Shown one piece after another: positions 34,442 to 41,810 of a stretch of DNA of 64,000 bases. Made by a program: the position numbers and the translations under genes. The stretch comes from CAZNLH01 sp964573995. GTDB lineage: Bacteria > Gemmatimonadota > CAZMKB01 > CAZNLH01. The stretch lies in contig CAZNLH010000004.1 of assembly GCA_964573995.1 (NCBI GenBank), positions 42,163 through 106,162 on the forward strand, read 5' to 3'. The stretch's first letter is position 1. Each line of letters begins with the position of its first letter. The notes under the pieces are model-generated. The model ran no database searches, had not been told where the DNA came from, and saw only the letters and a list, made by a program, of their open reading frames with translations.

Positions 34442-35400
34442 TGACGCCCTCAATCCCGGATGACGACTATTCAACGAGTGCCGGGCCGTTGGTTCTGGAT
34501 GTAGTCCGGAGAAAGAAAGTATATTGTTCCAGGGAGCCGATATACATGATGATTCGCCTGGTGAACGTGTCGGAACGCGGCGTTCCGACAGCACCGCTGA
34601 AGGTCTCCACTTCGGACATTGCGGGCAACCTCGGCATAGTAATGACACGGGAGGACGGCGTCCGGAAATACCATCCTCGATACGATGAGTCCGGGAGGTT
34701 CTCGATATCTGCTGCCGCGGTCCTTCCGGTCCTCCGTCCCGGTTGCTGTTGGTTCATCGTGGTTGAACTCCTTTCGTATTATCACCATGACGCGGTGCTT
34801 ATGTCTCGACCTGAAAAGAGGATAGAAATAGAGGAGGGAAGGTATAAACTCGAGGCATTCTACCGGTGGGACCTGCATCCCGAGGTGGTAATCCGTTCAG
34901 GCAGTGTGAGCCTCAGTGTCAGGAACCCATCTCCGGGAGAACGATGGAGGCGGTGGCGAGCCGGGCGAAGATTGCATGCCGTACAGGAGCGGATAAACAA
35001 GGAGGACGCGGTATCCGGGTGTATATCCGCCTATGCATTGGATGATGCCGGCAGCCTCACCTCTGATGTGGTCAGGAAGACCATCGAAAAGGGCTTGCAG
35101 AGTGATCCCCTCGGAACCATCGGCGCGCTCTATGTCATTGAAGAACAATCCCCGAACCCACCTCTGTTCCTCTACGACCTGATAACTTACAGGGAGCCCC
35201 AACCTGGTCGAGAGAGCGGCAATGAGTATCACCGCTTGCTCGAGGAGTTGGAGAAACGATGGCCAGATGGTTTCATGGGCGCCGTGGCGAGACAGAAGTG
35301 TGAATTCGAGAGGATCGCAGGTTGCGATCAGGGTGTATGCTCGGCAATGCCTGGAGGGCACGGCGAGAGAATGGAGTTTGTGAGACAGGAGGAGAAATGA
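34426..35400 (+). CDS. Hypothetical protein within the CoA cluster
   Basis: A 324-residue soluble protein that I do not recognise. No signal peptide or membrane segment is obvious. The first 165 residues look beta-rich (PLVLDVVRRKKVYCSREPIYMM, RIEIEEGRYKLEAFYRWDLHP, VIRSGSVSLSVRN), possibly an Ig-like or C2-like fold. After an Arg-rich linker (RWRRWRAGRR) the second half looks helical. GAGGAAG precedes the ATG, and the gene overlaps its neighbours at both ends (16 bases, then ATGA), so it is translated with them. No catalytic motif was seen. Codon use matches the surroundings. Confidence 0.75.
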   Translation: MEEPLVTPSIPDDDYSTSAGPLVLDVVRRKKVYCSREPIYMMIRLVNVSERGVPTAPLKVSTSDIAGNLGIVMTREDGVRKYHPRYDESGRFSISAAAVLPVLRPGCCWFIVVELLSYYHHDAVLMSRPEKRIEIEEGRYKLEAFYRWDLHPEVVIRSGSVSLSVRNPSPGERWRRWRAGRRLHAVQERINKEDAVSGCISAYALDDAGSLTSDVVRKTIEKGLQSDPLGTIGALYVIEEQSPNPPLFLYDLITYREPQPGRESGNEYHRLLEELEKRWPDGFMGAVARQKCEFERIAGCDQGVCSAMPGGHGERMEFVRQEEK

Positions 35401-36419
35401 AGGCGGCAGTTTTCCACGGACCTAATCAACCCCTCAAGGTAGAGGAGGTGCCGAGGCCAGACCCCATGGACGATGATGTGCTGATCAAGGTTTCGGCCTG
35501 CGGCGTTTGCCATACGGACCTTCACTACATCGATCACGGCGTTCCGACGTTCAAGGAACCACCGTTGATACTGGGACACGAGGCATCAGGGATAGTGGCT
35601 GGGGTTGGATCCAGGGTCTCGGGATGGAAGGAAGGAGACCGTGTTCTTATCCCCGCTGTCCTGAGTTGCGGGCACTGTCGGTATTGCCGGGAGGGGAGGG
35701 AGAATATCTGCCGCGAGATGGTGATGCTCGGCAATAACATAGACGGCGCCTACGCGGAGTATATCAGGGTTCCATTCAAGGATCTCGTCCACCTTCCCGA
35801 GGATGTCCCCATCATCGAGGGATCTATTATAGCGGATGCGGTATCGACTCCCTTTCACGCCGTGAAGAATAGGGCGAAGGTCAGGCCGGGCGAGTCGGTG
35901 GTGGTCTTCGGATGCGGGGGTGTCGGGATGAATGTTGTTCAGATAGCATCGGCCGTAGGAGGCATGGTCATCGCGGTAGATATCGATAACGGCAAGTTGG
36001 AACGCGCCCGTGAACTGGGCGCAATCGAGGTCATCAACGCGAATGAGGTGGAGCGCGTTGAAAAGGCCGTGCGAAAGTTGACGGACGGGGGAGTGGACGT
36101 GGCCATTGAGGCAATAGGCAACCCGGTGACCATCGAGAAGGCCTTCAGTTGCATCAGGACCGGCGGGAGACTGTGCATCATCGGGTATACGAACGAGTCG
36201 ATCAACTTGAATGCTGGGAGGATAATGTACCGAGAGGTCGAGATAATCGGATCTCTCGGCTGCCGCCCGGTGGATTATCCCCTTATCGTGGAGATGGTGA
36301 GGCTGGGTAAGATCGAGATCGAGTCCCTTGTCAGTCACAGGTTCCCGTTGGATGAGATAAATCGTGCATTTGACCTGATGCGCAAGGGAGAATCCCTGCG
36401 TTCCGTCGTCGTGATGTGA
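35397..36419 (+). CDS. Zinc alcohol dehydrogenase, 6-hydroxycyclohex-1-ene-1-carbonyl-CoA dehydrogenase-like (Had/BamQ type)
   Basis: A 340-residue medium-chain dehydrogenase. The catalytic zinc ligands are C38 in ACGVCHTDL and the His in LGHEASG; the structural zinc Cys are in CGHCRYCREGRENIC. The Rossmann motif is FGCGGVGMNVVQIA. Shared with Had as I recall it: IPAV before the Cys loop, MLGNNIDG after it and ADAVSTPFHAV. Had oxidises 6-hydroxycyclohexenoyl-CoA to the 6-oxo compound, the substrate of Oah/BamA. The start at 35397 overlaps the previous stop (ATGA). A general zinc-dependent alcohol dehydrogenase is the alternative. Confidence 0.75.
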   Translation: MKAAVFHGPNQPLKVEEVPRPDPMDDDVLIKVSACGVCHTDLHYIDHGVPTFKEPPLILGHEASGIVAGVGSRVSGWKEGDRVLIPAVLSCGHCRYCREGRENICREMVMLGNNIDGAYAEYIRVPFKDLVHLPEDVPIIEGSIIADAVSTPFHAVKNRAKVRPGESVVVFGCGGVGMNVVQIASAVGGMVIAVDIDNGKLERARELGAIEVINANEVERVEKAVRKLTDGGVDVAIEAIGNPVTIEKAFSCIRTGGRLCIIGYTNESINLNAGRIMYREVEIIGSLGCRPVDYPLIVEMVRLGKIEIESLVSHRFPLDEINRAFDLMRKGESLRSVVVM

Positions 36420-36481
36420 GTGGCAGAGGTCGAGGGTCAAAACCGGTGATCTGGTGATTTAATGATAGGGAAGGAGAGGCC

Positions 36482-37234
36482 ATGAACGTAGTGGTTTGTA
36501 TCAAGAGGGTGCCCGATACGGAGACGAAGGTCAGAATTTCCCCGGATGGGAGGTCGATCGACACCTCCGGTGTCAGTTTCGTCATGAACCCGTACGACGA
36601 GTACGCACTCGAGGAGGGGCTCCGTATCGTCGAGGATGCCGGGGAGGGAAAGGTCACCATTGTCTCGCTGGGCGATGACGGCACCAGGGAGACCTTGAGG
36701 ACGGCCCTGGCGATGGGCGCGCACGAGGCGGTTCACATCAAGACCGACGTCCAGGAATGGGATTCTCACCTTACCGCAACTGCACTGGCGGATGTCATCA
36801 AGGAGATGGACTACGATCTCATACTCTTTGGGAAACAGGCTGTAGATGGAGACTGCTCTCAAGTAGGGCTCCTCGTGGCGGAGGCCCTTGATCTGCCGTC
36901 GGCAAGCGTGGTTGTGGCACTCAAGGTTGAAGGCGACGTCCTCGAAGTGAAGCGGGAAATCGAGGGTGGACACGAGGTGATACGCCTGCCTTTGCCGGCC
37001 GTGATTACCGCCCAGAAGGGCCTCAATGAACCAAGGTATGCCTCACTGAAGGGGATCATGGCGGCCAAGAAGAAACCCATCAGCGACATGGAGGCGGATG
37101 GAGGTGACCCCCTCGTCGATGTGATCGAGATGAATTATCCGCCGGCCAGGCCCGAGGGGAGGATTGTGGGTGAGGGGGCGGAGGCGGTCCCCGAACTTGT
37201 CCGCCTCTTGAAGGAAGAGGCGAAGATCCTGTGA
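36482..37234 (+). CDS. etfB: Electron transfer flavoprotein subunit beta
   Basis: A 250-residue EtfB, which with EtfA takes electrons from acyl-CoA dehydrogenases. It starts MNVVVCIKRVPDTETKVRI, with NPYDEYALEEGLRI and the signature DYDLILFGKQAVDGDCSQVG that includes the AMP/FAD-site loop. The C-terminus LPAVITAQKGLNEPRYASL is standard. AAGGAGAG precedes the ATG. etfA follows after 56 bases. The linked acyl-CoA dehydrogenase is probably that at 18643. Whether this ETF bifurcates cannot be judged here. Confidence 0.95.
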   Translation: MNVVVCIKRVPDTETKVRISPDGRSIDTSGVSFVMNPYDEYALEEGLRIVEDAGEGKVTIVSLGDDGTRETLRTALAMGAHEAVHIKTDVQEWDSHLTATALADVIKEMDYDLILFGKQAVDGDCSQVGLLVAEALDLPSASVVVALKVEGDVLEVKREIEGGHEVIRLPLPAVITAQKGLNEPRYASLKGIMAAKKKPISDMEADGGDPLVDVIEMNYPPARPEGRIVGEGAEAVPELVRLLKEEAKIL

Positions 37235-37290
37235 GGGAAGGATGATAATCGAAATTCTGATTCAGATAACATGTGCGATGGAGGATAGAT

Positions 37291-38277
37291 ATGGCTGGCA
37301 GCGTACTGGTCTATGCCGAACAGAGGGATGGAAAACTCAAGGGCATTGCCCGGGAGGTAACAGCGGTCGGTAAGGATTTATCTACTCGGCTTGGCGTGCC
37401 GCTGGGTGTCGTGTTGATCGGGGGAGAGGGCCTCGATGGCCTGGCTCGAGAACTCTCCGTATATGGAGTTGATCGTATTTATCTCTTCCAGGACGAAGCG
37501 TTGCTCAATTACTCGCCGACGGCATATACTACGTGTATACAGGATGTTGTACGGGAACATGACCCGGCCCTCCTGCTGATCGGCGCTTCCGCAATGGGCA
37601 AGGACCTTGCCCCGCGTGTAGCGGGTCGATTGGGTGCCGGCCTGGCATCGGATTGTACGGATGTTACCGTGGAAGGAGATGATGTGTTTGCCACCCGCCC
37701 TGTTTATGCCGGAAAGGCCTTCATCAAGGTGAGGGTGAAGGGGAGGCCTGCAATGGCATCGTTACGACCGAAGGCGTTCCCAGTTCCTGATCGGTTGCCA
37801 TCTGGGGAGGGCTTGATAGAGAGGCTCACCGTACAGTTATCGGAAAGGGATCTGTCGGATCGTGTAGTTGAGATTGGAACGGAGCCCGGCAAATCAGTAG
37901 ACCTGACCGAGGCGGATATTATCGTCTCGGGCGGACGTGGAATGAAGGGGCCGGAAAACTTTTCCGTGATAGAGGACCTGGCGGATGCCCTGGGGGGAGT
38001 AGTGGGCGCTTCGCGCGCGGCCGTCGATGCTGGCTGGAGGCCGCACAGCGACCAGGTGGGACAGACCGGGAAGGTGGTCAACCCCACCCTATACATTGCC
38101 TGCGGGATATCAGGGGCCATTCAGCACCTTGCTGGCATGAGGTCATCGAAGGTAATCGTTGCGATAAACAAGGACGCGAACGCACCCATTTTCAAGGTGG
38201 CCGATTACGGTATAGTGGGTGACCTGTTCGAGGTCGTCCCACGGTTGGCTGACGAGGTGAGAAAGTTGAAGGAATAA
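37291..38277 (+). CDS. etfA: Electron transfer flavoprotein subunit alpha
   Basis: A 328-residue EtfA. The FAD-binding C-terminal domain is clear: GRGMKGPENFSVIEDLA, then GGVVGASRAAVDAGW, QVGQTGKVVNP, YIACGISGAIQHLAGM and AINKDANAPIFKVADYG. I start it at ATG 37291, after GGAGGATAGAT. It is the last gene of the CoA cluster and is followed by a strong hairpin at 38319-38355. Confidence 0.95.
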   Translation: MAGSVLVYAEQRDGKLKGIAREVTAVGKDLSTRLGVPLGVVLIGGEGLDGLARELSVYGVDRIYLFQDEALLNYSPTAYTTCIQDVVREHDPALLLIGASAMGKDLAPRVAGRLGAGLASDCTDVTVEGDDVFATRPVYAGKAFIKVRVKGRPAMASLRPKAFPVPDRLPSGEGLIERLTVQLSERDLSDRVVEIGTEPGKSVDLTEADIIVSGGRGMKGPENFSVIEDLADALGGVVGASRAAVDAGWRPHSDQVGQTGKVVNPTLYIACGISGAIQHLAGMRSSKVIVAINKDANAPIFKVADYGIVGDLFEVVPRLADEVRKLKE

Positions 38278-38318
38278 GGGCACGACGCCGATCCGGCGGG
38301 GTTTTTAGGTGCTGGTAT

Positions 38319-38355
38319 GGGGGAAGAGGCCCGTTCTCAAAGGGCCTCTTCCCCC
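38319..38355 (+). terminator. Hairpin terminator ending the CoA-ester cluster
   Basis: A perfect 14-base stem, GGGGGAAGAGGCCC at 38319-38332 and its complement at 38342-38355, with a 9-base loop. A short TTT follows on the plus strand. It lies between the convergent etfA and histone-fold genes and probably stops transcription from etfA; the weak T-run makes two-way use uncertain. Confidence 0.75.
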
Positions 38356-38375
38356 TTTCGATGGTTCCCGGAGAA

Positions 38376-38564
38376 TTAGAGGTCCTGGGGCTTGATGGTC
38401 TTCCGGTTGTTCGCCATTGCCCGGCGTTCGGCCTCGGCGATGAGGCCCCTGACCTTCTTATCGAGGGCGTTGTAAAATTCACCGGAGACGTTGCAATTCC
38501 TGGCGGCCGACTTCGTCCTGGACTTTGATATGATCAATCCTTCCGGCCTGGAGTCTTCAAACAT
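38376..38564 (-). CDS. Bacterial histone-fold protein (DUF1931/HBb-like)
   Basis: A 62-residue basic protein on the minus strand. The C-terminal half reads VSGEFYNALDKKVRGLIAEA, then ERRAMANNRKTIKPQDL, matching my memory of short bacterial histone-fold proteins such as Bdellovibrio HBb. They end in R-K-T-x-K/R-P-x-D-L, the loop 2 and alpha-3 start of a histone fold. Such proteins bind DNA as dimers and may shape the nucleoid. AAAGGAGAGGAG stands before the ATG at 38564. The gene is monocistronic or co-transcribed with ogt upstream. Assignment is from pattern only. Confidence 0.72.
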   Translation of the reverse strand: MFEDSRPEGLIISKSRTKSAARNCNVSGEFYNALDKKVRGLIAEAERRAMANNRKTIKPQDL

Positions 38565-38634
38565 CTCTCCTCTCCTTTCGATAGAGGGTTCAAGACATCA
38601 TTGAGTGAGAAGCAAAGATACCTTACCCCTTGTG

Positions 38635-39198
38635 TCAAGTCAATGAAAAATGTCTCTTTCCGTCTCCTTTTAACATCCCCCCCTTCGTGCTTGCCTTGGC
38701 TTGAATCTCTAACCCCTCGAGGTTGAGCAGGCGTCTCTTGATCTCGCTTCCCCCCTTCTTGTTCCGCATGAACCCCCCCAGTCCGCCGCCTGTAGCCACC
38801 ACCCTGTGGCAGGGAATGACAATCGGAAGGGGGTTGCCGGCGAGTGCGTTTCCGACCGCGCGGTAGGCAGCGGGGTTTCCCACGACTGCGGCGAGTTGTG
38901 CATAGGTCGCCACGTGTCCGTAAGGTATGGCGAATGCTGCAGTCAAGACCTTTTTCTGAAAGCCACTCCTTAGAAGGGAGAGGTCTACGTCGAAGGTGAA
39001 TAACCTGCGCTTCCCGTTGAGGTACTCGAGGAGTTGCGTCCGGTAGATAGAAAACGCGGGGTCATCTGGACTGACCGGCCTTGCAGTCCCGGGAACCACG
39101 GCGTGAAGGCCGAAAGAAATGGACACCAGGCCCATCGGGCCGTAGAATATCTCCAGCCTGCCGGTGATGTCATGATCCAGTGTCGAATAATAAATCAC
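38635..39198 (-). CDS. ogt: Methylated-DNA--protein-cysteine methyltransferase
   Basis: A 187-residue suicide repair protein that removes alkyl groups from O6 of guanine. The active-site motif IVIPCHRVVA is present near residue 130, preceded by IPYGHVATYAQLAAVVGNPAAYRAVG (helix-turn-helix with the Tyr/Arg finger). The N-terminal domain is short and variable, as usual. It begins with GTG at 39198, with no good ribosome-binding site in view, so the true start may differ. The C-terminal 25 residues, rich in Lys and Gly, are an extra tail. Confidence 0.92.
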   Translation of the reverse strand: MIYYSTLDHDITGRLEIFYGPMGLVSISFGLHAVVPGTARPVSPDDPAFSIYRTQLLEYLNGKRRLFTFDVDLSLLRSGFQKKVLTAAFAIPYGHVATYAQLAAVVGNPAAYRAVGNALAGNPLPIVIPCHRVVATGGGLGGFMRNKKGGSEIKRRLLNLEGLEIQAKASTKGGMLKGDGKRHFSLT

Positions 39199-39519
39199 GG
39201 TTGGGAGTGAGTTTTACCATTGAATGTGTTGAAGGGGACTGTCCTCGTAAGGTGTAGGAGCCCTTGATATCGGCTGTAATGTCCCACTTGAGTATAAATA
39301 TATGAATTAGGAGGTAAAGTCAACAAACTTGGAGGAGATACAACTCCCTGCTGCAAAAGACTGATCCGGAAAGGGACTTCGATTTGACATCGGGGTGCTC
39401 GTGAGATATCTTTCAGCGGCCTCGAATTATAGTAAGGCGTGCTGGCGAGGAGGCATGGGGAGGCTGAACTTCATTAGCGTGTTACGGTTGTGCTTGGCAA
39501 GGAGCAGGAGGTAGAGAGG
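39199..39519 (+). promoter_or_regulatory. ogt-M1 peptidase intergenic region with promoter and possible leader ORF
   Basis: A 321-base gap. TTGACA at 39384-39389, a 17-base spacer and TATCTT at 39407-39412 form a good plus-strand promoter. A 19-codon reading frame, ATG 39455 to the stop at 39512-39514 (MGRLNFISVLRLCLARSRR), has GAGGAGG just upstream and ends 5 bases before the chosen GTG of the peptidase gene, so it may be a coupled leader peptide. No terminator was seen. Confidence 0.5.
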
Positions 39520-41700
39520 GTGAATATCACAAGGGTTATTTCTCGTATGTTGGTCCTTCTGGAGATCCTGGCGGTGGGTATCGTGTCCAACTCGCATGCC
39601 TCGGTAGGCAGTAAGACCGAATGCGTGTTCCGCGTGCTCGACCATAGTATGAGGGCCCGCCTTTACCCCGCCAGACACCGCCTGGAAGCGGTAGACAAGG
39701 TGAGCCTGAAGGCTGACGGTGAGAGGTGCCGGAAATGGCGGTTCAGGTTGAATTCATCGCTCCAGGTCGATTCCATCAGGGTTGGGACCAGCAAGGCCGT
39801 AACGTTTCACCGCTTAGAAGGGGCCGGAGAGACAGGGACATCCGAAGGAGGGAAAGAGGGGCAGAAACACGAGGCGGTCTGGGAGGTCGACCTTGGAAAT
39901 TATAATGTGACCACGAAGGAGGGTGTGGTCACAGTCTCCTATTCCGGTATCATAAATGACACCTTGAAGGTCCCCACCTTCTCTCGCGAATTCATCGCAA
40001 ACCAGACTACGGGGCTGATCGGAGAAAAGGGGGTCTACCTCGCAGAGGCGAGTGGATGGTATCCTGCCGTTCCTGGAGAGTTGGTCCCCTTTTCGCTCGA
40101 AGTAATCATCCCCGAAGAGTTTGAAGTGGTGAGCCAGGGAAAGAGGGCCGTGGATGAAATTGATGGCGGCCTGCGGCGAGTTCGGTGGGAGTCTCCGCAC
40201 CCGACGGACGTGATCTACATCGTGGCCGGGAAATGGGAGGTCAAAGAACGAGATGTGGGCCCGGTGAAGATCTACACTTACTTCTTCCCCAAGAGCCGGG
40301 ACCTGAGCGACAGTTACCTCTCGGCGACGGAGCGGTACATACGGATGTACTCAGACTTGATTGGTCCGTACCCTTACGAGAAATTCGCCGTTGTCGAGAA
40401 CTTCTTCGAGTCGGGGTACGGTATGCCCTCCTTCACCCTCCTCGGGAGCACCGTGATACGCCTCCCGTTTATTATCTATTCCTCATTGGGCCACGAGATA
40501 TTGCATAACTGGTGGGGGAACTCGGTATTCGTGGATTCCACCTCGGGGAACTGGTGCGAGAGCCTAACGACTTACATGGCTGACTACTACTACAAGGAAC
40601 GGAAGGGCGAGAAGGAGGCCAGGGAATACCGGCTGGAGATCGACAAGGCCTATTCGAATTACGTCAATGAAGAGAATGACTTCTCCCTGGCTGAATTCGC
40701 TTCGCGTACCACGCCAGCGACCCGCTCGGTTGGATACGGGAAGGGGGCCATGGTCTTTCACGGTATCCGCCGCCTCATAGGAGATGAGGCGTTCTACCGG
40801 GCCCTGAGGCGATTCTTCGCGGAGCACACCTATGCCTACGCGACTTGGTCGGATCTACGGGCGGCTTTCGAGAAGGAGGGTAAGATGGACCTCGGCTGGT
40901 ACTTTGATCAGTGGATCAAAGGTGTCGGGGCTCCCCTCATCCACCTGGAGGGCGTAAGACAGGAGGAAGGAGATCCCTCCTCCGTAACCGTTACACTGGC
41001 GCAGGAGGGGCAAGGCGCGCCTTACCGGCTGGATGTTCCCGTGGTTGTGGAGACGAGGAATGGGGCCGAGACGCATAACGTCCGATTCTCGGAACTCCGG
41101 CAGTCATTTTCCATCCACCTCGGCGGTATGCCGGTGAGGCTGGCCGTGGATCCCGATTACCAGGTATTCCGGAGGATGGATTCCCTCGAGATCCCACCCT
41201 CGCTGAGCACCGTATTGGGCGATGAGAACGAGATCATCGTCCTCCCAGACCACGCCGGGGACGCTAATGGCGGTGCGTACCAAGACCTGCTCAAGGAGAT
41301 CAACCGGACCGGAGAGGCACGGGTCGGAAAAGTGAGCGAGATCACGCAGGCCGACTTGCAACAAAACTCTCTCTTTATCTTTGGAGGTCCGGGCGAAAAT
41401 GGTCTCTGGGGGCGCCTGGCAGGCCATATGGACGGCATCGAAGTCGCTACGGAGGCTGTGACGCTGGCAGGTGAGAGATATGAGGCCGCGGGGCACTCCT
41501 TTCTCGCCGTCTTCAGGAATCCCTGGGATCCCGCTCGTGGGGTGGCCGTCTTCTTCGGGTCCGATCCCGAAGACATCCGGTCCGCGGGGAGGAAACTCGT
41601 TCACTACGGAAAGTACGGGTACCTCGCCTTCGAGGGCGGGAATAACGCGGGGAAGGGTACCTGGGAGGTCAAGAATTCCCCCCTGGCCTACAGGTTTTAG
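39520..41700 (+). CDS. M1 family metallopeptidase, exported
   Basis: A 726-residue secreted aminopeptidase-like protein. I choose GTG 39520 because AGGAGGT lies 7 bases before it; this gives MNITRVISRMLVLLEILAVGI, an export signal ending near SHA. A longer GTG start at 39490 is in frame. The zinc site is HEILHNWWGN (HExxH), with the third ligand Glu in WCESLTTYMADYY, 18 residues on. In place of the usual GAMEN loop it reads GYGMPSF. The last 200 residues are not part of the peptidase core. It acts outside the cytoplasm. The hairpin at 41748-41776 ends it. Confidence 0.85.
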   Translation: MNITRVISRMLVLLEILAVGIVSNSHASVGSKTECVFRVLDHSMRARLYPARHRLEAVDKVSLKADGERCRKWRFRLNSSLQVDSIRVGTSKAVTFHRLEGAGETGTSEGGKEGQKHEAVWEVDLGNYNVTTKEGVVTVSYSGIINDTLKVPTFSREFIANQTTGLIGEKGVYLAEASGWYPAVPGELVPFSLEVIIPEEFEVVSQGKRAVDEIDGGLRRVRWESPHPTDVIYIVAGKWEVKERDVGPVKIYTYFFPKSRDLSDSYLSATERYIRMYSDLIGPYPYEKFAVVENFFESGYGMPSFTLLGSTVIRLPFIIYSSLGHEILHNWWGNSVFVDSTSGNWCESLTTYMADYYYKERKGEKEAREYRLEIDKAYSNYVNEENDFSLAEFASRTTPATRSVGYGKGAMVFHGIRRLIGDEAFYRALRRFFAEHTYAYATWSDLRAAFEKEGKMDLGWYFDQWIKGVGAPLIHLEGVRQEEGDPSSVTVTLAQEGQGAPYRLDVPVVVETRNGAETHNVRFSELRQSFSIHLGGMPVRLAVDPDYQVFRRMDSLEIPPSLSTVLGDENEIIVLPDHAGDANGGAYQDLLKEINRTGEARVGKVSEITQADLQQNSLFIFGGPGENGLWGRLAGHMDGIEVATEAVTLAGERYEAAGHSFLAVFRNPWDPARGVAVFFGSDPEDIRSAGRKLVHYGKYGYLAFEGGNNAGKGTWEVKNSPLAYRF

Positions 41701-41747
41701 CAATGCCAGTGGTAGGGTGGTTCCATTGACGTGTTATATTAAGCGGT

Positions 41748-41776
41748 AAGGGGGACGGCATTTGGCCGCCCCCCTT
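41748..41776. terminator. Hairpin between convergent genes
   Basis: Left arm AAGGGGGACGGC at 41748-41759 pairs with GCCGCCCCCCTT at 41765-41776, with one A/C mismatch and a 5-base loop. It sits between the convergent M1 peptidase and the type IX-tail protein, and probably serves both. Confidence 0.65.
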
Positions 41777-41810
41777 CGTGTCTTTCCTGTAATCGCGTTG
41801 TCTCTTGATC

